A stretch of 64,000 nucleotides of DNA from Planctomycetota bacterium (GTDB lineage: Bacteria > Planctomycetota > Phycisphaerae > Phycisphaerales > SM1A02). A program made the translations under genes and the position numbers. Numbering within the stretch: position 1 is the stretch's first letter; every line of letters starts with the position of its first letter. The notes under the pieces are model-generated. The model was given only the letters and a program-made list of their open reading frames with translations. It ran no database searches and had not been told where the DNA came from. Below are positions 54,351 through 61,450 of this stretch, piece by piece. The DNA is taken from contig JACZRS010000003.1 in assembly GCA_022574595.1 (NCBI GenBank), positions 1 through 64,000 of the forward strand, written 5' to 3'.

Positions 54351-54376
54351 GTTTAGCCATAGGGCTTGACCCTATG
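54351..54376 (+). repeat. CTTGA-loop hairpin
   Basis: GTTTAGCC leads into CATAGGG (54358-54364) and CCCTATG (54370-54376), a perfect 7-bp stem with loop CTTGA. It starts two bases after the pckA stop and precedes the terminator. Confidence 0.65.
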
Positions 54377-54402
54377 TGAAGCGTGTAAGGTTAAATTTCA
54401 AG

Positions 54403-54446
54403 CGCGACGATCGGAACTATTATGGTGGGCCGACCGTCGCGTTTTT
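54403..54446 (+). terminator. Intrinsic terminator of pckA
   Basis: CGCGACG (54403-54409) pairs with CGTCGCG (54435-54441), with an inner TCGG/CCGA helix, followed by TTTTT. Confidence 0.85.
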
Positions 54447-54527
54447 ATTTAAAAGCTTCCAATTGCCCAGAATCACCTGTAATAGTTGCCCAATGCGCAT
54501 ATGATATAGAATCACGCTGGAGCAGTA

Positions 54528-55157
54528 ATGAACGAACTTGAAATAGAATTCGAAGTTACGGAAGAGGATTTGTTTGCATTTAACAAGCTGCACCACACAC
54601 GATCCCCAATGCAATGGGTCAAGCGAATCTGCATGCAACTGTATTACATGTTGCCAATATTTCTCCTTTTATGGTTGATGAACATTTATCGATCATTGGT
54701 GCCTACTGGGAGGATTAAAGCAGCGCTAATAGCATTTGTGTTTCTTGTTTTTCTCTATGATTGGCTTCATTGGCGCAATGCGCCGAAACGCGCGATGCAG
54801 AAAATGCTAAGAAAAGGCCATGGCCGATTGGCGCTGGGCCAACATCATTTGTCGATAAATCCGGAGAAGATTTGCCTAAAAACACTTGATGGTCTTGAAG
54901 AATTAAAATGGCATGCAATTTGGAAAATCATTAAGACGAACGAATACGCATTTATTTACAACACACCATTCTCCGCTTTTATAATTCCCAAAGGAGCGTT
55001 CGACTATCCTGATGCATTCGAGTCGTTTGTAAAGCAAGCATGCGACTACCATAAGCAGAGCCAAGATTACGGATTAGTCTGTGAAAAGTGTGGATTTGAT
55101 TTACGAGGAGTTGCCGATCCAGGATGTCCAGAATGTGGTTGGCGACGTGAAAAATAA
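54528..55157 (+). CDS. YcxB-like membrane protein with zinc ribbon
   Basis: The 209-aa protein has two membrane segments (about residues 38-56 and 64-82), then a YcxB-like soluble domain with LSINPEKICLKTLDGLEELKWHAIWKIIKTNEYAFIYN and AFIIPKGAF (about 105-162), and a C-terminal zinc ribbon CEKCGFDLRG..DPGCPECGWRREK. YcxB-like proteins are widespread and uncharacterised, possibly sensory. The ribbon links it to the two other ribbon-tailed membrane proteins in the window. Confidence 0.8.
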   Translation: MNELEIEFEVTEEDLFAFNKLHHTRSPMQWVKRICMQLYYMLPIFLLLWLMNIYRSLVPTGRIKAALIAFVFLVFLYDWLHWRNAPKRAMQKMLRKGHGRLALGQHHLSINPEKICLKTLDGLEELKWHAIWKIIKTNEYAFIYNTPFSAFIIPKGAFDYPDAFESFVKQACDYHKQSQDYGLVCEKCGFDLRGVADPGCPECGWRREK

Positions 55158-55274
55158 GCGATTATAGCTTCAAGCCTCTGGTCAATTGCACTTTTGAAGC
55201 CATTACATACGGCCGATATTGTAGATTAAGAGCCGATTCACTCAACGCTTGCGGCGCAATTCTGGAGATATTAA

Positions 55275-55709
55275 ATGCAGATAGTTGCTGATTTCATGAC
55301 TAGTAAGGTTGTAACAGTTCAAATGGACGACACTGTTGCGACTATCCAGGAAATCTTTGATGAGTCGCTATTTCATCACTTGGTGGTTGTTAAGGATCGC
55401 CAAGTGGTGGGGGTGATCTCCGATCGCGATCTGCTGAAAAATATCAGTCCATTTATTGGTAACAATTGGATGGAGCGCAAGCAAGATACCAACACACTTA
55501 AAAAGCGAGCACATCAAATTATGCGCCGCCCACCTATTGTTACTCTTCAAACTGTTGCCGTAGCAGAAGCTGCAACAAAGTTGATTCAAGAACAAGTGAC
55601 CTGCCTGCCTGTGGTTGATGAAGATGGGCGGTTAGAGGGGATTGTAACCTGGCGCGATTTGATGCCACATTGCTTTTCGTGTCAGCAGGATCGTAGCGAT
55701 GCAGCTTGA
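55275..55709 (+). CDS. CBS-domain pair protein
   Basis: The 144-aa protein consists of two CBS domains: VADFMTSKVVTVQMDDTVATIQEIFDESLFHHLVVV..VVGVISDRDLLK (~3-57) and QIMRRPPIVTLQTVAVAEAATKLIQEQVTCLPVVDEDGRLEGIVTWRDL (~78-130). Such Bateman modules bind adenine nucleotides and act as energy or ligand sensors. There is no attached enzyme or channel, so it probably acts on an unlinked partner. Confidence 0.9.
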   Translation: MQIVADFMTSKVVTVQMDDTVATIQEIFDESLFHHLVVVKDRQVVGVISDRDLLKNISPFIGNNWMERKQDTNTLKKRAHQIMRRPPIVTLQTVAVAEAATKLIQEQVTCLPVVDEDGRLEGIVTWRDLMPHCFSCQQDRSDAA

Positions 55710-55736
55710 TGCGTTGAAGTGAAATTGTACGGTTGC

Positions 55737-55757
55737 GCGAAGCCGCAAGCGGCTGAG
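55737..55757 (+). repeat. REP-like palindrome GCGAAGCCGCAAGCGGCTGAG, copy A
   Basis: The core GCCGC-AA-GCGGC is palindromic and is followed by TGAG...TATTGTACTACTATGA. A close relative, including the downstream part, is at 56428-56467; the 17-bp core also occurs inside mutL at 62674-62690. Confidence 0.8.
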
Positions 55758-55797
55758 CGTTATTGTACTACTATGAAAAGTCATCTACGGTAAAACC

Positions 55798-56364
55798 TCA
55801 CTCCGGCCATTGTCCTACAGCGCCCTCTTCATCATCTAGCGCAACACCCAAACCAGTAACGATGCGATTTACGTAATTAAAATAGCCGATGCACTGCGCC
55901 AGATCGAGAATCGCGCGATCATCAAGCCCGACATCTCTTAAGACCTTCACATCATCTGCGTTCATCTGCTGCGGAGTTGTAGTAAGTTTTCGTGCATAAA
56001 GCACCAACGCTCGTTCACGTTCACTTAGTAACTCGTGTTTACCTTCTCGCAGCTCACTGGCGACATCGTGGCGGTCCGTAGGCAGCAGTCGAATAAGTCC
56101 ATGGTTGTGATGCGTTAAGCAATAATTGCATCCGTTAAGGCGGCTCACCTCGGTTGCCACCATTTCTCGCTCTGCTTTTGATAGAGGCGAAGGCTTGTGC
56201 ATTGCTGCGGTATACATCTCAAAGTGCGTGCGCAGCGAATCGGGATTCAGTGCATGTATCTTCATCACATTATCTACAGTCCCGTCCGGATTCCCCACTC
56301 TTTTATAGAGATAAGCTAGTTCACCCTGGGATTCGGTTTCGGAGATGGTTTGGATATATGCCAT
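55798..56364 (-). CDS. AhpD-like alkylhydroperoxidase / carboxymuconolactone decarboxylase family
   Basis: The 188-aa protein has the CxxC-x3-H motif NGCNYCLTHHNHG (about residues 79-91) of AhpD-like peroxidase-related enzymes, with the preceding LSKAEREMVATEVSRL and the LVLYARKLTTTPQQMNADDV helices. It may reduce peroxides via the Cys pair, fed by a thioredoxin-like partner. Monocistronic on the minus strand, between two copies of the REP-like palindrome. Confidence 0.88.
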   Translation of the reverse strand: MAYIQTISETESQGELAYLYKRVGNPDGTVDNVMKIHALNPDSLRTHFEMYTAAMHKPSPLSKAEREMVATEVSRLNGCNYCLTHHNHGLIRLLPTDRHDVASELREGKHELLSERERALVLYARKLTTTPQQMNADDVKVLRDVGLDDRAILDLAQCIGYFNYVNRIVTGLGVALDDEEGAVGQWPE

Positions 56365-56427
56365 GGTTTTCTTTCTTTTTACGGAAACGGGATTAGTCAG
56401 ATGCAGTGTATTGAATTATGCAGTTAC

Positions 56428-56448
56428 GCGAAGCCGCAAGCGGCTGAG
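56428..56448 (+). repeat. REP-like palindrome, copy B
   Basis: The same 21-bp core as copy A, and the downstream sequence GATATCGTACAATACTTCTATGA is also similar and reaches the ATG of the threonine aldolase gene (56469). So the start region of this gene is part of the repeat. Confidence 0.8.
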
Positions 56449-56468
56449 GGATATCGTACAATACTTCT

Positions 56469-57521
56469 ATGAGCAGATTTGCAAGTGATAATAATGCTGG
56501 ACTTTGCCCGGAAGCCTTGGCTGCTATTACCGATGCCAATGAAGGTCATTGTGTTGCTTATGGTGATGATGATTATACTTTGGGAGCCAAGGCAGAATTT
56601 GCTCGGATCTTCGGCGATACAACAAGTGTCTGGTTCGTAGCAACCGGAACTGCTGCTAACACACTAGCAATCGCAGCCCTAACTCGTCCCTGGCAGCGTG
56701 TGCTTTGTTATGTGCATAGTCATTACAACGATGATGAATCCACTGCCCCCGAGCGGATCACACAATGTCGTACCACAGCAATCGTTAACGACACATCGAA
56801 GATTACGCCACAGGAGGTCATCGATGCTACTAATCAATCGCGGTTGGACGTTCACGTGCCTCAGCCAGGCGTATTGACAATATCAAACTCCACAGAGCTG
56901 GGCACGATCTATACGCCAAATGAAATGAAAGCTCTCTGTGATGTTGCCCACGATTCTGGTTATCGGGTGCATGTTGATGGTGCGCGTTTTGCGAATGCTG
57001 TAGCTGCGCTTGACTGCGATCCGCGCGAGTTATCTATAGACGCAGGTGTTGATGCTTTAAGCTTTGGTGGAACCAAGAACGGCCTGGCGTTTGGGGAAGC
57101 TATTCTTCTATTTCCCCAAGGTGATGGAGAAGTATTTGCAACCGCCGATAAGGCGTTTCCGTTTCTACGCAAAAGTACCGGCCACCTGCTGAGCAAGCAT
57201 CGCTTTGTAGCCGCTCCGTTTTCAGCAACCCTTCGAGATGATCGCTGGCTTCATCACGCATCACACGCTAATGACATGGCCGCAAAGCTATCTGCAGGCT
57301 TTAAAGCCCAAGGCTGTGAGCTGCGATATCAAACCCAGGCCAACGCTATTTTTATTACTCTAAAACAACCCGTCGCTAAAGCTTTGCTCGATAAGGGTCA
57401 CTTCTTCTATCCGTTTGGCGTTTCATCCTGGAACTTGTATCGCTTCATGTGCAGCTTTGACACAACACCTGAGCAGGTTGACAGTCTTCTTGCAGATTTA
57501 AGCGAAATTCTCAGCCGATAA
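56469..57521 (+). CDS. Low-specificity L-threonine aldolase-like PLP enzyme
   Basis: The 350-aa protein is a fold-type I PLP enzyme of the beta-eliminating lyase/threonine aldolase group. N-terminal FASDNNAGLCPEAL, the GDDDYTLGAKAEFARIFG region, HVDGARFANAVAALDCDP and the PLP Lys in SFGGTKNGLAFGEA (about 197-210) all fit. It cleaves L-threonine or allo-threonine to glycine and acetaldehyde. No clear ribosome site precedes ATG 56469, which directly follows the REP-like copy B. Confidence 0.93.
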   Translation: MSRFASDNNAGLCPEALAAITDANEGHCVAYGDDDYTLGAKAEFARIFGDTTSVWFVATGTAANTLAIAALTRPWQRVLCYVHSHYNDDESTAPERITQCRTTAIVNDTSKITPQEVIDATNQSRLDVHVPQPGVLTISNSTELGTIYTPNEMKALCDVAHDSGYRVHVDGARFANAVAALDCDPRELSIDAGVDALSFGGTKNGLAFGEAILLFPQGDGEVFATADKAFPFLRKSTGHLLSKHRFVAAPFSATLRDDRWLHHASHANDMAAKLSAGFKAQGCELRYQTQANAIFITLKQPVAKALLDKGHFFYPFGVSSWNLYRFMCSFDTTPEQVDSLLADLSEILSR

Positions 57522-57744
57522 GTCGCCTTAAATGATTGCCCTTACTTAGCTCAAAAATGTCTGCAATTGAAGACAAATTACGTTATCACCCCAGCGCAAT
57601 ATATTTTCTTTCTCTCTAACGCGCTGGTTTAACGGTTTTCCGGTCTGCGTAGTCAACTTGACTTTCAATTGAACCGATCGAAAACCATAAGCGGGCCAAC
57701 CCTGCCGCCGTTGACCGCTTGTTTTGTTCCATTGCGAGTTTGCT

Positions 57745-58326
57745 ATGAATCCGTTTGAGAAAGATGTACTAACAACTGGGGAAGTTGCGAAGATCTGCAA
57801 CGTGGCGTCGAGAACCGTTAGCAAATGGTTCGATTCGGGTCAGCTAAAAGGCTACAGAATTCCTGGCTCCAAAGATCGACGTATCCCAATGAGTGCGCTC
57901 GTCAAATTCATGAAGAGCCATGGCATTCCCATGGACGGACTAATGAGTGGCTCATTACGAGTGCTCATCGTGGACGACGAGGAGGAGGTCGTCCATACTC
58001 TTCAATCGATCCTTTCTGAGCAAACTAACTTTGAAGTTCGCTCCGCTCGATCAGCATTCACTGCTGGTATTGAGTGCGAACGATTCCGCCCACATGTGAT
58101 GCTGCTGGATATCCACCTTCCAGGTTGTGAAGGCCAAATTATCTGTCAGGCAATCCGTGAAAGCGATGATCTGCAGATAACTAAAGTAATCGCAACTTCC
58201 GGCAAGGTAACCGATGGTCAGGCTGCACAACTCTTGCATCAAGGCTTTGATAGCGCACTAAGAAAACCCTTCAGCGTCAGGCAAGTCATCGAAGCAATCG
58301 AAAGTGCAAGCGCGATAGTTTACTAA
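57745..58326 (+). CDS. HTH-receiver fusion regulator (excisionase-type HTH + REC)
   Basis: From ATG 57745 the protein is 193 aa. The N-terminus (~7-55) is a MerR/excisionase-type winged helix (LTTGEVAKICNVASRTVSKWFDSGQLKGYRIPGSKDRRI). The C-terminal ~120 residues (~73-190) form a receiver domain: LRVLIVDDEEEVVHTL (acid pocket DDE), phosphorylation Asp in HVMLLDIHLPG, T/S in ATSGK and Lys in RKPFS. Output and sensor are thus in reverse order to the usual response regulators. No kinase gene is nearby. This fusion is known from planctomycetes. Confidence 0.85.
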   Translation: MNPFEKDVLTTGEVAKICNVASRTVSKWFDSGQLKGYRIPGSKDRRIPMSALVKFMKSHGIPMDGLMSGSLRVLIVDDEEEVVHTLQSILSEQTNFEVRSARSAFTAGIECERFRPHVMLLDIHLPGCEGQIICQAIRESDDLQITKVIATSGKVTDGQAAQLLHQGFDSALRKPFSVRQVIEAIESASAIVY

Positions 58327-58486
58327 GCTTTTCATCATCGAGCGATAAATCCCTAATGCACCAAGCGTCCTGACGTGGCGGATTTGATGTCAAATTCGAC
58401 ATGTCAGCGCACGACTTATGCCGTATTATCTATAGCAGCGATAGGCTGGTTAATTGTGGGCAACCCTATCGTGCAGCTAGGGAGGC

Positions 58487-59218
58487 ATGATGATAATTAG
58501 TGCGTTTAAAAAAAAGCTTCATCCAAGCAATAGCAATTTGCCACCACCAAGGCCTGGTGTTCGGCATGTTAAGCTCAAACGCGTAGGTATCCTCATCGCA
58601 GATGATGAACTTCGCCAAAGAGTTGATCGATTATTCCACAGACCGATGATAATCCTAGCGCTATTAGTGCTTCCAGTCCTTGCTATCGAACATCTCTATC
58701 TCAACCCTGATGAGTATCAATCGCACGACTTAGCCGCCTGGATCTGTCGAGGTGCTCTAGCGTTGATTTGGTTTGCGTTTTTAACAGAGTTTGTACTGAA
58801 GATTATGATTGCAGAATGTCGTATTGAATATGTTCGGCGGAATTGGCTTGATGTGATCATCATACTCTTGCCGGTTCTTAGGCCGCTGCGCGTGGCTGCG
58901 GTTGCGCGGACTAGCAGGCTTTTTACCCTTCGTGGGGTGGGCGTGAAGTTTCTTCGATACGGCATATCTGCGCTGATTGGACTCGAAGCAACAGAACGTA
59001 TCCTTAAAAAGGTGGGGATCAAGCCTCGTCCGCCTGGCCAGAAACCGCCGGAGCAAATGACTCGATATCAGTTAATGGATGAAATAAAGCTGCTTAGAAA
59101 GCGCTCTGATCAATGGGAGCAGTGGCATGCTGCGGAGCAGGAGTATGTGGCTCGCAAGGGTATAGATGGCCAGGATTTGCCTGATCCGCCTTCGGAAAAA
59201 GTGGATTCTTCTTCGTAA
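58487..59218 (+). CDS. Voltage-sensor-like membrane protein without pore
   Basis: The 243-aa protein has three or four membrane helices (about residues 52-70, 82-108, 118-135, 155-172) whose sequence LALIWFAFLTEFVLKIMIAE..IEYVRRNWLDVIIILLPVLRPLRVAAVARTSRLF matches the S2-S4 part of voltage-gated ion channels, including the Arg-rich S4. No pore domain follows; the C-terminus is a coiled-coil-like, charged tail. It may be a stand-alone voltage sensor like Hv1 or a degenerate channel. ATG 58487 or 58490 is the start (GGAGG directly upstream). Confidence 0.7.
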   Translation: MMIISAFKKKLHPSNSNLPPPRPGVRHVKLKRVGILIADDELRQRVDRLFHRPMIILALLVLPVLAIEHLYLNPDEYQSHDLAAWICRGALALIWFAFLTEFVLKIMIAECRIEYVRRNWLDVIIILLPVLRPLRVAAVARTSRLFTLRGVGVKFLRYGISALIGLEATERILKKVGIKPRPPGQKPPEQMTRYQLMDEIKLLRKRSDQWEQWHAAEQEYVARKGIDGQDLPDPPSEKVDSSS

Positions 59219-59267
59219 TCTTCCGCGAGCGCGTCAGAAGTAGATCATTGCCGTACAATCTCGGCCC

Positions 59268-60989
59268 ATGAAGCTGGCAATTGCACAACTCAATCCCACG
59301 ATCGGTGATGTCCGAGGCAATACAGACTTAGTGCTTGATGCGATCGATAAGGCCAAAGCTGAAGGAGCGGATCTTCTCATCACACCAGAGTTGGTGATCG
59401 TCGGTTATCCACCGCGCGATCTACTTTTCAGGAATGGCGTTGTTGAGGCTTGTGAAAACGCGGTAAAGCTTATCGCAGATCAAACAGGCGATATGCACGT
59501 AATTGTCGGTCATCCTCGCCGCTGCTCTAATGGCGAGAAACCTTTTTATAACAGCGCTTCAGTTTGTAATAACGGCAGAGTAATTACAGTTTACGATAAA
59601 CGACTTTTCCCCGGTTATGATGTGTTTGATGAAGATCGTTATTTCCAGGCAGGTGATAAGACTTGTGTTGTGGAAATTGCAGGTAAGCGCATCGGCCTAC
59701 TTATTTGCGAAGACCTTTGGCGGGCACAGGATGCGCTTGCAGAGCGGTCTTATGAATTAGAACCAGTTAAGGAAACTATAGACGCTGGCTGTGATTTGAT
59801 TTTAAGCCTGAATGCCACGCCCTTTGTTGTTGGTAAGTGTCAAAAACGCGTTAAGCTTATGCAAAGTGCCGCTCGCTCAATCGGCAAGCCCATCGTTGCC
59901 GTACATCAAGTTGGTGCCAACGATGATCTAATTTTCGATGGTCGCTCGGTAGTTGTGGGCGCTGATGGCGAGATTGCTGACATGCTACCCGCGTGGGAAT
60001 CGTGTGTAAGAAGAGTAGAGATAACAGGAAAATCCATAAGCGTTAACCAAGATCCTATGCACGAACTATATAACGCCCTGGTGCTGGGTGTGCATGATTA
60101 TTGCCATAAGACCGGCAACAAACGCGTAGTCTTAGGTCTATCCGGCGGTATAGATTCAGCCGTAGCTGCAAGCATCGCAGCCGCAGCGCTTGGCCCAGAA
60201 AATGTCACCGGCGTATTGATGCCATCTCGATATTCCTCAACCGGTTCTATTGAAGATGCACGTGCGTTAGAAGCCAATCTCGGTCTAGCAAAGTGCCCGC
60301 AACTACCTATCGAATCCGTGCATCATGCCATTGAAGCTGTACTTCAGGAACATCTTCACGATCAGGCAGCCGGCATTACAGATGAGAACGTTCAATCACG
60401 CGTTCGCGGCATACTACTAATGGGCTTTTCCAATGCAAGTAGTGGACTTGTCCTGGCGACCGGGAACAAGTCCGAAATAGCGACTGGTTACACAACGCTC
60501 TATGGCGATATGTGCGGCGCAATCTTTGTGATAGGTGATGTTGTTAAGACACGAGTATTCGAGTTGGCGCGTTGGATGAACGAAAACTATGATGAATGTG
60601 GTTTTGATAAGCCGCCAATACCAGATGGTAGTATCACCAAACCACCCTCAGCAGAATTGCGTCCTAATCAAACCGATCAAGATACGTTGCCGGAATATGA
60701 AGTATTGGATGAGATAGTCCAGCGATATATTGAACAAGAGCAATCCGCAGATCAAATCGCTGCTTTACCACACTTGGATACTGATCTAGTTTTGAAAACC
60801 ACACGCATGATAGATCTCGCCCAATATAAACGCGATCAAGCAGCAATTGTGTTAAAGGTAACGCCGCGTGCATTTGGTCGTGGCCGACCCATGCCTGTTG
60901 TAATGAATTGTGATGTAGGTGTCAGGAGTCAGGAGTCAGGAGTCAGGGGGGAAAAGAGAGGGGATAGGAGTGTGGAATGTCAACAATAA
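59268..60989 (+). CDS. nadE: Glutamine-dependent NAD+ synthetase
   Basis: The 573-aa enzyme has an N-terminal glutaminase domain of nitrilase type (E41 in ITPELVIVGYPP, Lys in YDKRLFPG, Cys in LLICEDLW) and a C-terminal synthetase domain with the PP-loop GLSGGIDSAVAASIAAAALG (about 289-308) and the GNKSEIATGYTTLYGD ATP/deamido-NAD site (about 401-416). It makes NAD+ from deamido-NAD+ using Gln-derived ammonia. The last ~22 codons are translated from the inverted repeat of the adjacent cassette and are not expected in the native protein, which should end near VVMNCDV. Confidence 0.96.
   Translation: MKLAIAQLNPTIGDVRGNTDLVLDAIDKAKAEGADLLITPELVIVGYPPRDLLFRNGVVEACENAVKLIADQTGDMHVIVGHPRRCSNGEKPFYNSASVCNNGRVITVYDKRLFPGYDVFDEDRYFQAGDKTCVVEIAGKRIGLLICEDLWRAQDALAERSYELEPVKETIDAGCDLILSLNATPFVVGKCQKRVKLMQSAARSIGKPIVAVHQVGANDDLIFDGRSVVVGADGEIADMLPAWESCVRRVEITGKSISVNQDPMHELYNALVLGVHDYCHKTGNKRVVLGLSGGIDSAVAASIAAAALGPENVTGVLMPSRYSSTGSIEDARALEANLGLAKCPQLPIESVHHAIEAVLQEHLHDQAAGITDENVQSRVRGILLMGFSNASSGLVLATGNKSEIATGYTTLYGDMCGAIFVIGDVVKTRVFELARWMNENYDECGFDKPPIPDGSITKPPSAELRPNQTDQDTLPEYEVLDEIVQRYIEQEQSADQIAALPHLDTDLVLKTTRMIDLAQYKRDQAAIVLKVTPRAFGRGRPMPVVMNCDVGVRSQESGVRGEKRGDRSVECQQ
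60921..60951 (+). repeat. Left inverted repeat of four-helix-bundle cassette
   Basis: Tandem GTCAGGA units followed by GGGGGG (60921-60951). Its reverse complement equals 61421-61450 except for two bases. It is read as the 3' end of nadE. Confidence 0.9.
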
Positions 60990-61396
60990 CAAGATCGCAA
61001 CAAGTAAATGTGAATTCAGAGATATCATCATTTCGTGATTTGATCGCTTGGCAAAAGGGAATGGATCTAATTTGCGATGTATACAAAATGACCTTACAGC
61101 TGCCCGATCATGAGAAATTTGGATTGGTTTCACAGATGCGACGGGCTGCGGTTAGCATTTCATCAAACATCGCTGAAGGATGGGGACGCGATAGCACCCA
61201 GGAATATATTCGTTTTTTGAATATCGCAAGGGCATCAGCATGTGAAATTAGTACACAGGCTGAAGTTTGCAAGCGTTTAGAGTATTCTGGGAACTGGCCA
61301 GCGATTATAGAGCAATCCGAAGAAGTCGGCCGCATAATAAACGGCCTAATAAAGTCCCTACGCAAATACATCACTAAAGCTAGAACATTAAAATAA
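60977..61396 (+). CDS. Four-helix-bundle protein (23S rRNA intervening-sequence/bAvd-like)
   Basis: The 139-aa protein matches the four-helix-bundle family first known from genes inside 23S rRNA intervening sequences and related to the accessory variability determinant of diversity-generating retroelements: FRDLIAWQKGMDLICDVYKMT (about residues 18-38), FGLVSQMRRAAVSISSNIAEGWGR (about 50-73) and the IRFLNIARASACEISTQAEVC helix. It is basic and likely binds RNA or DNA or a protein partner. The start overlaps the nadE end by 13 bp, and the gene sits exactly between two 31-bp inverted repeats. Confidence 0.9.
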   Translation: MSTITRSQQVNVNSEISSFRDLIAWQKGMDLICDVYKMTLQLPDHEKFGLVSQMRRAAVSISSNIAEGWGRDSTQEYIRFLNIARASACEISTQAEVCKRLEYSGNWPAIIEQSEEVGRIINGLIKSLRKYITKARTLK

Positions 61397-61420
61397 AACC
61401 AACAATTAAAAGTCTTAACT

Positions 61421-61450
61421 CCCCCCTGACTCCCGACTCCTGACTCCTGA
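61421..61450 (+). repeat. Right inverted repeat of four-helix-bundle cassette
   Basis: CCCCCC followed by GACTCC-type units ending at base 61450, the A of the mutL ATG. It mirrors the left repeat at 60921-60951. The element has become the leader and start context of mutL. Confidence 0.9.
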
